From Streptomyces vilmorinianum (GTDB lineage Bacteria; Actinomycetota; Actinomycetes; Streptomycetales; Streptomycetaceae): 64,000 nt of DNA. The notes under the pieces were generated by a model. That model had not been told where the DNA came from. It did no database searches and worked only from the letters and a program-made list of their open reading frames with translations. Below, in pieces: positions 18,777 through 26,975 of this stretch (its first letter is position 1; every line of letters starts with the position of its first letter). Location of the stretch: the NCBI RefSeq assembly GCF_005517195.1, contig NZ_CP040244.1, positions 5,226,001 through 5,290,000 on the forward strand, given 5' to 3'. A program made the translations under genes and the position numbers.

Positions 18777-19592
18777 ATGACCACGCTCATCACTGTCGCC
18801 GCGATGGCCGTCGCCCTCGCCGTCGGCCTGATCGCCAACCACGTCCGCAGTCGCCGCACGGCGGACGAGGAGGAGGACGCCGAGGCGTCCGTCAGCGATC
18901 TCATCAGCCCGCTGGAGACCCTCGCCGTCCTCCTGGTCGCCTTCGTCATCGTCGTCGCCGCCGAGTCGTTCGGCGCGGCCGGTCAGGCCGTGCAGCTGGA
19001 GGCGCGGCGGGTCGACCAGCTCTACGAGGTGGCCGACTACGCGCCCGAGCCGCAGCGGGAGCGGCTGCAGGCCGCCGCCGTCTGCTACGCACGCGCCATC
19101 GAGACCCACGAGTGGCCCACCATGGCGGACGGCGGCGCCCAGGCCTCGCCCCGTGCCTCCGTGTGGTCCACCGAGTTCCGCAGGTCCTTCAAGGACCTCG
19201 CCCACCAGGGCGACGCCACGTTCGACGCGCTGGTCCAGGCCGACGACGAGCGCTCCCAGGCCCGGCACACCCGGCTCGGCGAGGCGACCCCCGCCATCCC
19301 CACCGTCGTCTACTGGTTCATGGTCGTGTCGCTCGCCGCCACGGTCGGCGCCTTCGCCTTCGGCCTGCCCCGCAGACGCGGGCCTGCGCACCTGCTCCTC
19401 CTGTGCACCCTCGCCGTCCTGTTCACCGGCTCCCTGCTGCTGATCGAGGACATCGACCGGCCCTTCACCGGACAGATCCGCATCACGGGCGACGCCATGC
19501 TGGAGACGGCGAACGACATCTCCGAGGACTTCTCCACCGACCACCCCGCCTCCGCGCTCCCCTGCGACGAGGGCGGTACGCGCGTCACCTGA
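18777..19592 (+). CDS. DUF4239 (bestrophin-like) membrane protein
   Basis: 271 residues. Two N-terminal membrane segments (residues ~3-22 and ~45-65) and two C-terminal ones (~180-200, ~205-225) flank a helical cytosolic region with the family segment QLEARRVDQLYEVADYAPEPQR. DUF4239 proteins resemble bestrophin-type channels in architecture, but transport has not been shown for this group. The ATG start overlaps the last bases of an unlikely upstream reading frame. Convergent with the M24 peptidase gene. Confidence 0.82.
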   Translation: MTTLITVAAMAVALAVGLIANHVRSRRTADEEEDAEASVSDLISPLETLAVLLVAFVIVVAAESFGAAGQAVQLEARRVDQLYEVADYAPEPQRERLQAAAVCYARAIETHEWPTMADGGAQASPRASVWSTEFRRSFKDLAHQGDATFDALVQADDERSQARHTRLGEATPAIPTVVYWFMVVSLAATVGAFAFGLPRRRGPAHLLLLCTLAVLFTGSLLLIEDIDRPFTGQIRITGDAMLETANDISEDFSTDHPASALPCDEGGTRVT

Positions 19593-19602
19593 TCACCCGC
19601 CC

Positions 19603-19650
19603 CTCGCTTCACCCCACCCTCGCTTCACCCCACCCTCGCTTCACTCCACG
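19603..19650. repeat. 16-bp tandem repeat overlapping a stop codon
   Basis: Three copies of CTCGCTTCACCCCACC (19603, 19619, 19635; the third has one T for C change) fill the gap between convergent genes. The third copy contains the stop codon of the M24 peptidase gene, so repeat contraction or expansion would touch its 3' end. Confidence 0.75.
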
Positions 19651-20774
19651 ATCGCCATCTCCCGCGGCGTGTTGTTGAAGCGACGGCCCGAGCCGTCCTC
19701 GTTCACCGTCACGATGTCCTCGATCCGGACCCCGAAGCGTCGCGGCAGATAGATGCCCGGCTCGATGGAGAAGCACATGCCGGGCACGACCGGCCGCTCC
19801 TCGCCCTCGATCATGTACGGGGGTTCGTGCGTCGTGACCCCGATGCCGTGGCCGGTGCGGTGGATGAAGTACTCGCCGTAACCGGCGTCCGTGATGACCT
19901 TGCGGGCCGCCCGGTCCACGTCCTGGCAGGCCACGCCGGGCCGGACGGCCTCGAAGCCGGCCTGCTGGGCCTCGCGGACGATGTCGTGGACGCGCCGCTC
20001 CTCGGCGTTCGGCTCGCCGACGTGGACGGTACGGGTGGTGTCGGAGCCGTACCCGTGCTTGAGGCCGCCGAAGTCGAGGACCACCATGTCCCCGCGCTCG
20101 ATGACCCGCTCCCCCGCCTCGTGGTGCGGGTTGGCGCCGTTCGGCCCGGAGCCGACGACGGTGAAGTCGACCTGGGAGTGGCCGAAGCGCATGAGCAGCG
20201 CGGCGAGGTCGGCCGCCACCTCGGTCTCCCTGCGGCCCGCGAACCGGACCGTGAGGATCTCCTCGTACGCCTGGTCGGCGGCGGCGCCGGCGGCGGCGAT
20301 CCGCTCCAGTTCGTGCGCGTCCTTGACGGCCCGGAGCATGGGCAGCGCCTCGGTCAGCGACACGTACGAGGTGGCGGGCAACTCCTTCTGCAGGCCGAGC
20401 AGGTGCATCGCCCAGGCGTTGTCGCTGACGCCGAAGCGGCCGGCGACGTCGAGCAGCGGCGCGGTGACGGCGTACGGGTCCTTGCCGTCGGTCCAGTCGC
20501 GCAGGGTGAGCGCGGCGGCGCCCGGGGCCTTCTCTGCGTCCGGCGCCTCCAGCGTCGGCACGACGAGGACCGGGTCCCGGTCCACGGCGAGGACGAGGAC
20601 GGTGAGACGTTCGGTGATCGCGGTCGGCTGGTACCCCGTCAGATAGACCAGGTCGGGGCCGGGGGCGACGAGAACGCCGGCGAGTCCCGCGTCGGCCGCG
20701 GACGCGACGGCGCGGGCCATCCGGGCCCGGTAGTCCTCGGCGGTGAACGGAGCGGGTGCGGGCGTGCTCGGCAT
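19641..20774 (-). CDS. M24-family Xaa-Pro aminopeptidase-like protein
   Basis: 377 residues with a creatinase-type N-domain (~1-140) and the pita-bread metallopeptidase domain. The five metal ligands are visible: D in VVLDFGG, D in GSDTTR, H in RTGHGIG, E in SIEPGI and E in RIEDIV. Releases N-terminal residues before proline or acts as a related dipeptidase; cytosolic. A GGAGGAGG ribosome binding site precedes the ATG. Stands alone between the convergent DUF4239 gene and an upstream same-strand hypothetical gene. Confidence 0.92.
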   Translation of the reverse strand: MPSTPAPAPFTAEDYRARMARAVASAADAGLAGVLVAPGPDLVYLTGYQPTAITERLTVLVLAVDRDPVLVVPTLEAPDAEKAPGAAALTLRDWTDGKDPYAVTAPLLDVAGRFGVSDNAWAMHLLGLQKELPATSYVSLTEALPMLRAVKDAHELERIAAAGAAADQAYEEILTVRFAGRRETEVAADLAALLMRFGHSQVDFTVVGSGPNGANPHHEAGERVIERGDMVVLDFGGLKHGYGSDTTRTVHVGEPNAEERRVHDIVREAQQAGFEAVRPGVACQDVDRAARKVITDAGYGEYFIHRTGHGIGVTTHEPPYMIEGEERPVVPGMCFSIEPGIYLPRRFGVRIEDIVTVNEDGSGRRFNNTPREMAIVE

Positions 20775-20834
20775 GGGGCCTCCTCCTCGGCGTACCCCAG
20801 CATCCTGCCCGCCGGGGGCGCGCGCCGCGACCTC

Positions 20835-21794
20835 TCAGCGCGGGTCCGGCCCCTGGGTGATGAGCCGTTCGAGCAGAGCGTGGAAGTCGTCGCCGACGAC
20901 GATCCGCAGGTCTCCGCCGTCCTCGTCGCGGTCGCTGAGCTGGGTGAGCGTGCCGCCGCGCCACCAGAAGACGTACGGGCTGATGGCGCCCGGCGTGTCC
21001 TCGTAGCCGGAGGCGGCGAAGGAGGCCATCGCGCCGAGCGCGGGCACGATCGTGGTGTCGCGGATGGGGTGGAAGGCGAGCTGGTGGCGGAACGGCATCG
21101 CCACCAGGGCCCCGTCCTCGCCGAGCGGCCGGCCGGTGACGCGCCGTACGACCGCGTCCAGGTCGAGGACGCGGCTCGCGGTGTAGAACGAGTCGCCGAG
21201 GATCACCTCGAAGCACATGCCGTCGGCGTCCCGTACCGTCTCGTGGCCTTCCAGGGGCAGCCCGCGCAGGTTGACGAGCGCCCGGTCGCGCAGCTTCTGG
21301 ACGTCGCCGAGCGGCTCGATGGCCTCGTCGGTGAGCATCATGACGCTCTCCGGCAGGTCGAGGGCGAGGATCTCGTACAGTCCGGGCGCGACGGTCCGGG
21401 CGTAGCCGAAGGTCGCGGGGTCGATGCCGTCGCCGCTGACCACCCGGGGGTAGAGCTGGGCGCGGATCTGCTCGGCCGGGAGGGTGTCGAGGGCGGACGG
21501 GCCGTCCATGGTGCGTACGACCAGGCCGACGTGGCGGCGGATGAGCGCGGGCCAGACACGCGGTCCGCGGCGGTCGTTGTGGCAGACGGCGGCGAGGTTG
21601 CCGAGCCCGAAGCGGCGGCCGTTGTCGTCGGTCACCAGGTCGGCGTAGACGGTCACTTCGAGGCCGAGCTCGGCGAAGGTCTCGCGGACCCGGCTGCGGA
21701 ACAGGGCGGCCTCGCGCTCGGAGAAGTACGCGAACTCGGGGTCCCGGGGCACGTCGTCGCCGTCCCGCCTGGGTCCTCGCCGGAACAACCCCAC
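20835..21794 (-). CDS. conserved actinobacterial protein of unknown function
   Basis: 319 residues, soluble, begins with a GTG preceded by GGGAAGG. Contains FSEREAALFRSRVRETFAELGLEVTVYADLV and VICHND-like and WPALIRRHVG segments that suggest a DUF1444-type fold, but I cannot assign it firmly. No catalytic motif stands out. Located 60 bp upstream of the M24 peptidase gene on the same strand, so a bicistronic unit is possible. Confidence 0.7.
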   Translation of the reverse strand: MGLFRRGPRRDGDDVPRDPEFAYFSEREAALFRSRVRETFAELGLEVTVYADLVTDDNGRRFGLGNLAAVCHNDRRGPRVWPALIRRHVGLVVRTMDGPSALDTLPAEQIRAQLYPRVVSGDGIDPATFGYARTVAPGLYEILALDLPESVMMLTDEAIEPLGDVQKLRDRALVNLRGLPLEGHETVRDADGMCFEVILGDSFYTASRVLDLDAVVRRVTGRPLGEDGALVAMPFRHQLAFHPIRDTTIVPALGAMASFAASGYEDTPGAISPYVFWWRGGTLTQLSDRDEDGGDLRIVVGDDFHALLERLITQGPDPR

Positions 21795-21855
21795 GTCCGC
21801 CCGCCTTCCCTCGTCTCGCTCGGCCTGAGGAACAGCGTAGGGGGTGTCCTGTGGA

Positions 21856-22752
21856 TCAGGCAGGCAGTCGCAGTCGCAGTCGCAGTCGCAGTCGCCGGGC
21901 CAACTCGGCCGCCGGGCCGCCCGGTTCCGTGCCCGTGTGGAGGAGTTCGACGCGGTGGACCAGGCGGGGCGCGCTCAGCGGTACAGCGACGGCGCCCGCG
22001 ATCCCGGCGGCGAGGGAGACCGGAAGCAGCGTCAGTCCGTGCCCGGCGGCGGCCAGGGCGCCGACGATGCGGGTGTCGGTGCCTTCGTGGCGCAGGGCGG
22101 TACGGAAGCCGTGGCCGGTGGGGCCGCCGTGCGCGGCGCGCAGCCGGTCGAGCGGGAAACCGGCGTCGGGGGCGTCGAGCCAGCGCGCGTCGACGAGGTC
22201 GGCGAGGCGCAGGCCGGGCCGTCCGGCGAGCGGGTGGCCGTCGGGCAGGACCACGGCGAGCGGCTCCTCGGCGACGCGTACGGCGGTGAGCGGGGCGATG
22301 TCGGGGAGCGGCAACGGGTCGCTGGGGGCGGCGAGTCCGTCGATCAGGCCGAGGTCCGCGGCTCCGGTCGCGACGGCGGCGGGCACGTCGTCCCGGGGCA
22401 GGGTCCGCAGAGTGACGCCGACGGCGGGAAGGGCGGCGAGGGTACGGGGGTGCAGGGCGAGCGGGGAGGCGGCGAGGGTCAGCCGCTCGGGGGGCGCGGC
22501 GGCGAACCGGGCGAGGTCGGCGCGGGCGGCGTCGAGCCGGAGGAGGAGGGACCCGGCGTGTTCGAGGAGGCGCTCGCCGGCGGGGGTGGGGACGACGGGC
22601 CGGCGGCCGAGGAGCGACTGGCCGAGGTCGCTCTCCAGGGCGGCGATGTGCTGGGAGACGGCGGACTGGGTGTAGCCCAGCTCCCGGGCGGCCTCGGAGA
22701 AGGAGGTGAGCCGGGCGACGGTGACGAAGGTGCGGAGGTGGTGCGGGTCCAT
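21856..22752 (-). CDS. LysR-family transcriptional regulator
   Basis: 298 residues. The N-terminal winged HTH (residues 1-60: HHLRTFVTVARLTSFSEAARELGYTQSAVSQHIAALE) is classical LysR; the rest is a periplasmic-binding-like effector domain. The C-terminus RLRLRLRLRL comes from a hexanucleotide repeat. The ATG at 22752 gives the standard LTTR start; on its strand TATGCT lies nine bases upstream and could be the -10. Divergent from the GATase-like gene, the usual LTTR target arrangement; GTTCAC (22771-22776) and GTGAAC (22806-22811) form a spaced inverted repeat between them. Confidence 0.9.
   Translation of the reverse strand: MDPHHLRTFVTVARLTSFSEAARELGYTQSAVSQHIAALESDLGQSLLGRRPVVPTPAGERLLEHAGSLLLRLDAARADLARFAAAPPERLTLAASPLALHPRTLAALPAVGVTLRTLPRDDVPAAVATGAADLGLIDGLAAPSDPLPLPDIAPLTAVRVAEEPLAVVLPDGHPLAGRPGLRLADLVDARWLDAPDAGFPLDRLRAAHGGPTGHGFRTALRHEGTDTRIVGALAAAGHGLTLLPVSLAAGIAGAVAVPLSAPRLVHRVELLHTGTEPGGPAAELARRLRLRLRLRLPA
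21865..21894. repeat. hexanucleotide tandem repeat at 3' end of LysR gene
   Basis: Five head-to-tail copies of CAGTCG encode an alternating Arg-Leu tail at the C-terminus of the LysR protein. In-frame microsatellite; copy changes alter only tail length. Confidence 0.85.
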
Positions 22753-22828
22753 GGCGAGTTGAGCATAAGCGTTCACGATCGGGAGTGCAGGAATCATCGT
22801 TGGACGTGAACCAGGCTCCGCGACGAGC

Positions 22829-23557
22829 ATGGTCGGCATGAACCCGAACCGCACTCCTTGTATCGCCCTGGTCGGCGACCGCTCCCCGCACGTGAAGTCC
22901 CATGTCCGCGTCCCCGCCCTGCTCGACGCGCTGGCCGAGCGGGACGGCCTCGTCCTCGACGCCTACTGGATCCCGAGCGGGGACGCGGAGGCGCCGGGCG
23001 CGGTGAAGGGGTTCGACGCGGTGTGGCTGCTGCCGGGGAGCCCGTACGCGAGCGAGGCGGGCGCGCTGGCGGCGATCCGCACGGCCCGCGAGGACGGCAT
23101 CCCCTTCCTGGGCACCTGCGCGGGCTTCCAGCACGCGCTCCTCGAGTTCGCCCGCGACGTCTGCGGTCTGAGCGGCGCCGCGCACGCCGAGAACGACCCG
23201 GAGGCGGACGGCGACGACCTGCTGATCGCGCCGCTCGCCTGCTCGCTGGTCGGACACGAGGGCGCGGTGCGGGTGACTCCGGGTTCGCTCGCCGAGTCGG
23301 TGCTCGGCGCCGAGCGGACGACGGAGCGGTACCACTGCAACTACGGCCCGGACGGCCGTCATCTCGACACACTGCGGGCGCACGGCCTGCGGTTCACGGG
23401 CGAGGACGAGGACGGCCGGGTCCGGATCGCGGAGCTGCCCGGGCACCCCTTCTTCATGGCCACGCTCTTCCAGCCGGAGCTGGCGGGCGACGGCTCGCGC
23501 CCGCACCCGATCGTGCGGGCGCTGGCCCGGGCGGCGACGGAGAAGAGCCTCCGGTAA
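22829..23557 (+). CDS. CTP synthase C-terminal-like glutamine amidotransferase protein
   Basis: 242 residues related to the class-I glutamine amidotransferase domain found at the C-terminus of CTP synthase, without the synthetase part. The nucleophile elbow is GTCAGFQHALLEF (C near residue 95), and FFMATLFQPEL lies near the C-terminus where GATases have their His/Glu pair; the expected HPEx is replaced by QPEL, so the His is missing. Hence it may not hydrolyse glutamine. Starts at ATG 22829 or 22838; neither has a strong ribosome binding site. Divergent from the LysR gene and a likely target of it. Confidence 0.8.
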   Translation: MVGMNPNRTPCIALVGDRSPHVKSHVRVPALLDALAERDGLVLDAYWIPSGDAEAPGAVKGFDAVWLLPGSPYASEAGALAAIRTAREDGIPFLGTCAGFQHALLEFARDVCGLSGAAHAENDPEADGDDLLIAPLACSLVGHEGAVRVTPGSLAESVLGAERTTERYHCNYGPDGRHLDTLRAHGLRFTGEDEDGRVRIAELPGHPFFMATLFQPELAGDGSRPHPIVRALARAATEKSLR

Positions 23558-23580
23558 CGGTACGGCTCAGGCGATCGCTG

Positions 23581-24486
23581 CTACAGCGAGTCGAGGCCGC
23601 GCTCGTGGCGGTCGACGGCTTCGCGTACGGCGTTGACGAAGGCGTTCCAGAAGTGGGCCTCGTTGGCGGATCCGACGCCGGCGCTCGTCCGCCGGCCGGA
23701 GGCGCTGGTGAAGTCACCGAACATCGCCTTGCGCAGTTCGGTGGATATCTCCAGCTGCGCGCCGGCACCGGTGCGGGTGCGGTTGACGATGTTCGCCGGG
23801 TCGTCGCCGTTCAGCGGGCTGTTGACGCCCGCGATGGTCACCGTCACGTCCAGCGCGGCGTTGCTGTTGCCGGTGGTGAGCCCGTACTTGGCGAAGGCCG
23901 CCCCGAGGTTGCGCATCAGCCGCGTGTCCCGGCCGCCGATGAGGATCTGCTTGGCCGGGGTGCCCGCGTCCGGCGCGAAGCCGTGCAGGGAGACGGCGTA
24001 CATGTTGGCGCCGCAGACGGCCAGGGCGGCCGGGTCGTCGCAGTGGGTCGAGGTGACGTGGAGCGAGCTGGAGGACGCCAGGCCCTCGAACATCCAGTAG
24101 TCGCGCTGCGGCACGGCGGTGTCCGCCACCGGGTCGGTTCCGGCGCCGACGCGCGAGTAGCCGGCGAGGGTGAGGCAGAGCTCGCTGGTGCCCGCCTCGA
24201 TGCCGCCGCCGTGCGGCGCGATGATCGCCGTGCTGCGGACCGGGTTGCTGGTGGCGCTCACGTTGTCGAAGAGTTCGGTCCGGGGGTGGGTGCGGAAGCG
24301 CCGCATCCAGTGGACGCCCTCCTGGTAGTCGGTGCTGCTGTACAGCGCCGCGTTCGAGGGGAAGTTGTCCGCGGTGGTGGCCGCGGCGGCGGTGCTGCCG
24401 TTCCCTGCGAGGTCGTTCAGCAGGGGGAGGGTGGCGGCCGCGGCGGCCACGGAGGTCAGGAGAGTGCGTCTGCTGGTGAGATTCAT
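23581..24486 (-). CDS. exported poly-gamma-glutamate hydrolase-family protein
   Basis: 301 residues with a twin-arginine signal (SRRTLLTSVAAAAATLPLL). The mature domain matches the phage-type poly-gamma-glutamate hydrolase/DUF867 group: IIAPHGGGIEAGTSEL carries the zinc-binding His and Glu, AVSLHGF and ILIGGRD follow, and the C-terminal part contains NRTRTGAGAQLEIS and LRKAMFG. Expected to cleave gamma-glutamyl polymers or related wall peptides outside the cell. Ends 24 bp from the convergent GATase-like gene. Possible operon with the kinase gene upstream (21 bp). Confidence 0.85.
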   Translation of the reverse strand: MNLTSRRTLLTSVAAAAATLPLLNDLAGNGSTAAAATTADNFPSNAALYSSTDYQEGVHWMRRFRTHPRTELFDNVSATSNPVRSTAIIAPHGGGIEAGTSELCLTLAGYSRVGAGTDPVADTAVPQRDYWMFEGLASSSSLHVTSTHCDDPAALAVCGANMYAVSLHGFAPDAGTPAKQILIGGRDTRLMRNLGAAFAKYGLTTGNSNAALDVTVTIAGVNSPLNGDDPANIVNRTRTGAGAQLEISTELRKAMFGDFTSASGRRTSAGVGSANEAHFWNAFVNAVREAVDRHERGLDSL

Positions 24487-24507
24487 GCGGAGATCATCTC
24501 AACAGGG

Positions 24508-25134
24508 TCAGCTCATCCGTACGACGAGGTGGGCACGGTCCCGGCCGCGGGCCACCAGGCGGGCGTTGGTCTCGTCGGAGTCCCGTACCCAGCGCTCGGC
24601 GTGGGCCCGCTCCTTGCCGAAGCGGACATGGCGCTCGACGAGCCGCGGCACCCGGCGGCGGTCGTCCAGTTCCAGGAACCACACCTCGTCGAGGAGCGGG
24701 AGGACCGTGGCCCACGGGCCCTCGTCGTGGAGCAGGTAGTTGCCCTCGGTGACGACGAGCGGGACGTCCGGACCGACGGCTATCGCCCCGGCGACGGGCT
24801 CCTCCAGGACGCGGTCGAAGGCGGGGGCGTAGACGGTGGTGCCGGGCTCGGGGGCGCGGAGGCGGGCGAGCAGCGCGGTGTACCCGGCGGCGTCGAAGGT
24901 GTCGGGTGCCCCCTTGCGCTCCGCGCGGCCGAGCCGCACCAGCTCGCTCCGGGCCAGGTGGAAGCCGTCCATCGGCACGAGGGCGGCGAGCCCGTCGAGC
25001 CGGGCGACGAGGCGGGCGGCGAGCGTGGACTTCCCGGCTCCGGGCGCACCGGAGAGCCCGAGGATCCGCCGCCGCCCGGGCACGGCGAGCAGCCGGGCGC
25101 GTGCGGTGAGCTCGGCGAGCAGTTGGGCGTCCAT
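24508..25134 (-). CDS. P-loop nucleoside/nucleotide kinase-like protein
   Basis: 208 residues. The Walker A motif is SGAPGAGKSTLA near residue 28; VPMDGFHLA and VTEGNYLLHDEGPW are typical of the uridine kinase/pantothenate kinase-like family often annotated as nucleoside/nucleotide kinase. The substrate cannot be told. Start uncertain: ATG 25134 or ATG 25143. Divergent from the VOC gene; poly-gamma-glutamate hydrolase gene follows after 21 bp. Confidence 0.8.
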   Translation of the reverse strand: MDAQLLAELTARARLLAVPGRRRILGLSGAPGAGKSTLAARLVARLDGLAALVPMDGFHLARSELVRLGRAERKGAPDTFDAAGYTALLARLRAPEPGTTVYAPAFDRVLEEPVAGAIAVGPDVPLVVTEGNYLLHDEGPWATVLPLLDEVWFLELDDRRRVPRLVERHVRFGKERAHAERWVRDSDETNARLVARGRDRAHLVVRMS

Positions 25135-25155
25135 GCGAGGCATTCTCGCACCGTT

Positions 25156-25182
25156 TTGCGACCATGAGGTCATACGTATAAC
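25156..25182 (+). promoter_or_regulatory. putative promoter of VOC gene
   Basis: TTGCGA (25156-25161) and TATAAC (25177-25182) are 15 bp apart. The predicted start of transcription falls within a couple of bases of the ATG at 25191, fitting the lack of a Shine-Dalgarno there (near-leaderless mRNA). Confidence 0.4.
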
Positions 25183-25190
25183 GTGACGAC

Positions 25191-25583
25191 ATGTCCTCCA
25201 TCGCGCTCGTCACCCTCGTCGTCCGTGACTACGACGAGGCCCTCGCCTTCTACACCGACGCCCTCGGCTTCGACCTCGTCGAGGACACGGACCGCGGCGA
25301 CGGCTCCCGCTGGGTCGTCGTCCGCCCCCCGGGCGACCCCGCCGGCACGGCCCTCCTCCTGGCCCGCGCGAAGGGCCCGTCCCAGGAGTCCCGCGTGGGC
25401 ACCCAGACGGGCGGCCGGGTCGGCTTCTTCCTCCACACCGACGACTTCACCCGCGACCACACCCGCATGACCACGGCCGGCGTCCACTTCCTGGAGGAAC
25501 CACGCCACGAGCCGTACGGCACGGTGGCGGTCTTCGAGGACCTGTACGGCAACACCTGGGACCTGCTGCAGCCGGCGTCCTGA
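25191..25583 (+). CDS. VOC/glyoxalase-family protein
   Basis: 130-residue protein made of two beta-alpha-beta-beta-beta modules of the vicinal oxygen chelate superfamily: VRDYDEALAFYTDALGFDLVED then HTDDFTRDHTRMTTAGVHF and VFEDLYGNTWDLLQP, whose final Glu/Asp-Asn region is where metal ligands lie. Could be a dioxygenase, glyoxalase or resistance-type binding protein; substrate unknown. No ribosome binding site at the ATG. A good hairpin terminator follows ten bases after the stop. Confidence 0.88.
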   Translation: MSSIALVTLVVRDYDEALAFYTDALGFDLVEDTDRGDGSRWVVVRPPGDPAGTALLLARAKGPSQESRVGTQTGGRVGFFLHTDDFTRDHTRMTTAGVHFLEEPRHEPYGTVAVFEDLYGNTWDLLQPAS

Positions 25584-25592
25584 ACGGGGCCG

Positions 25593-25618
25593 TCCGGCAT
25601 GTCACGGAGTGCCGGACA
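25593..25618 (+). terminator. hairpin terminator after VOC gene
   Basis: GTCCGGCA (25593-25600) and TGCCGGAC (25611-25618) form a perfect 8-bp stem with a 10-nt loop, ten bases beyond the stop codon. There is no U-tract, as is common in streptomycetes. Confidence 0.7.
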
Positions 25619-25731
25619 CCGGAATCGGCGAGATCTCCTGAGGGGGAGTACACCGGCGCGTACACGCCGCGGGCCGCCGACTCTTCCTCTCCCCACCTCT
25701 TTCGCACGAAGAGGGCGTCCGCTGATCGTCT

Positions 25732-25759
25732 TGATCGTTTTCTGGGTGGCGCCTAGGCT
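25732..25759 (+). promoter_or_regulatory. putative promoter of pentapeptide-repeat gene
   Basis: TTGATC (25732-25737) and TAGGCT (25754-25759) are 16 bp apart, a good principal-sigma-like match. Transcription would begin around 25766, just before the ATG at 25769, implying a nearly leaderless transcript and favouring that start over the ATG at 25763. Confidence 0.5.
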
Positions 25760-25768
25760 CCCATGCCC

Positions 25769-26932
25769 ATGGAAACGGGGGAACCGGCACACGGCCGGCG
25801 GGGATGGCGTCGTGGTGCCGCGGCTCTGCTGGCCGGGGCGGCGGGGCTGGTCGTTCTGGGCACGGTGTTCGTCGTACTGCCGAGTGTGGTGGTCGACCAC
25901 GATCTCGCCGGGGCGAGCGTCGCCGCGCAGGATCGGCTGAAGGCGGTGAACGATGTCCGTACGACGCTTCTGCAGGTGGTCGGCGGTCTGGTCGTGCTCT
26001 TCGGCGCGTACGCCACGTGGCGGCAACTGCGGGTGAGTCAGGACGGCTTGCGCGCCACTCAGGAGGGCTACGTCACCGACCGGTTCAGCCGGGCGGTCGA
26101 CCAGCTCGGCAGCGACAAGCTGGATGTGCGCATCGGCGGGTTGCACGCGCTGTGGCGGATCGCGGAGCATTCCGCCCGCGACCGGGAGGCCATCATCTCG
26201 ATCCAGGCCGCGTACCTGCGTACTCACCTGCCCTGGCCGCCCGCCACACCCGCCGCACCCGCCGGGCAGCCGGAATCGCCGGCGGCGGACGTCCCCATCA
26301 ACGACATCGCACCGCTGGAGACCCGCGCCGCCGACGCCCAGGTGGCGCTGACCGCGCTCGGCGTGCTGTGCCAGAACCGGGAGCAGTCCTGGGTCAATCT
26401 CAGCATCACCGACCTGCGCCGGGCCGACTGCGACGGGCTGTGGTTTCCCGAGGTCAACTTCGACCGCGCGTGCCTGGAGGCGGCGGGCCTGTACCGCGCC
26501 AATCTGACCCAGGCGTCCCTGGTCTCGGTCAACCTCCGGCACGCCGACCTCACGACCGCGATTCTCCGCCGTGCCCGGTGCGTGCTGGCCGACCTGCGGG
26601 GCGCGAAGATGGTCGAAACCGACGTGCGTGACGCCGACTTCACCGAGACCGACCTGCGCGAGGCGAACCTGCGCAAGGCCGACGCCCAGGGCGCGGTGTT
26701 CCGCCGCGCCGACCTCCGCATGGCCGACGTGCGCGGCACCGACCTGAGCACCGCCGACCTTGTCGGCGCCCGCCTGACCGGCGCCCTGGCCAGCGAGCAC
26801 ACCCGCTGGCCCGCCGACTTCGACCCCGCGGCCGCCGGGGTCGTCGACGCCGACGACCCCGGCCCCGAGCCCTCCCCCCTGCTCCAGCCGACGGTGACGT
26901 GGCAGGCCCCGCCACTGCGTTCCGCGCCGTGA
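25769..26932 (+). CDS. membrane-anchored pentapeptide-repeat protein
   Basis: 387 residues. Two membrane segments near residues 15-40 and 65-85 precede a soluble part; from about residue 225 to 330 there is a run of A(D/N)Lxx pentapeptides (ADLTTA, ADLRGA, ADFTETDLREANLRKAD and so on), which fold into a right-handed quadrilateral beta helix. The segment FSRAVDQLGSDKLDVRIGGLHALWRIAEHS is the conserved module that accompanies many actinobacterial pentapeptide membrane proteins. Function unknown. The upstream promoter motif suggests its own transcript. Confidence 0.85.
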   Translation: METGEPAHGRRGWRRGAAALLAGAAGLVVLGTVFVVLPSVVVDHDLAGASVAAQDRLKAVNDVRTTLLQVVGGLVVLFGAYATWRQLRVSQDGLRATQEGYVTDRFSRAVDQLGSDKLDVRIGGLHALWRIAEHSARDREAIISIQAAYLRTHLPWPPATPAAPAGQPESPAADVPINDIAPLETRAADAQVALTALGVLCQNREQSWVNLSITDLRRADCDGLWFPEVNFDRACLEAAGLYRANLTQASLVSVNLRHADLTTAILRRARCVLADLRGAKMVETDVRDADFTETDLREANLRKADAQGAVFRRADLRMADVRGTDLSTADLVGARLTGALASEHTRWPADFDPAAAGVVDADDPGPEPSPLLQPTVTWQAPPLRSAP

Positions 26933-26975
26933 CCAAGAGGCCCGGTCCGGACGGCTGCCACGCCTCCCCGGCCGC

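Noticed and set aside
18184-18780. Plus-strand open frame through the 168-bp repeats ending at the DUF4239 start
   Set aside because: Stops in an ATGA overlap with the DUF4239 gene, which is attractive, but its sequence is Arg/Ala/Pro/Gly-rich and simply reflects GC composition; several other frames on both strands are equally open. Kept as a repeat finding only.
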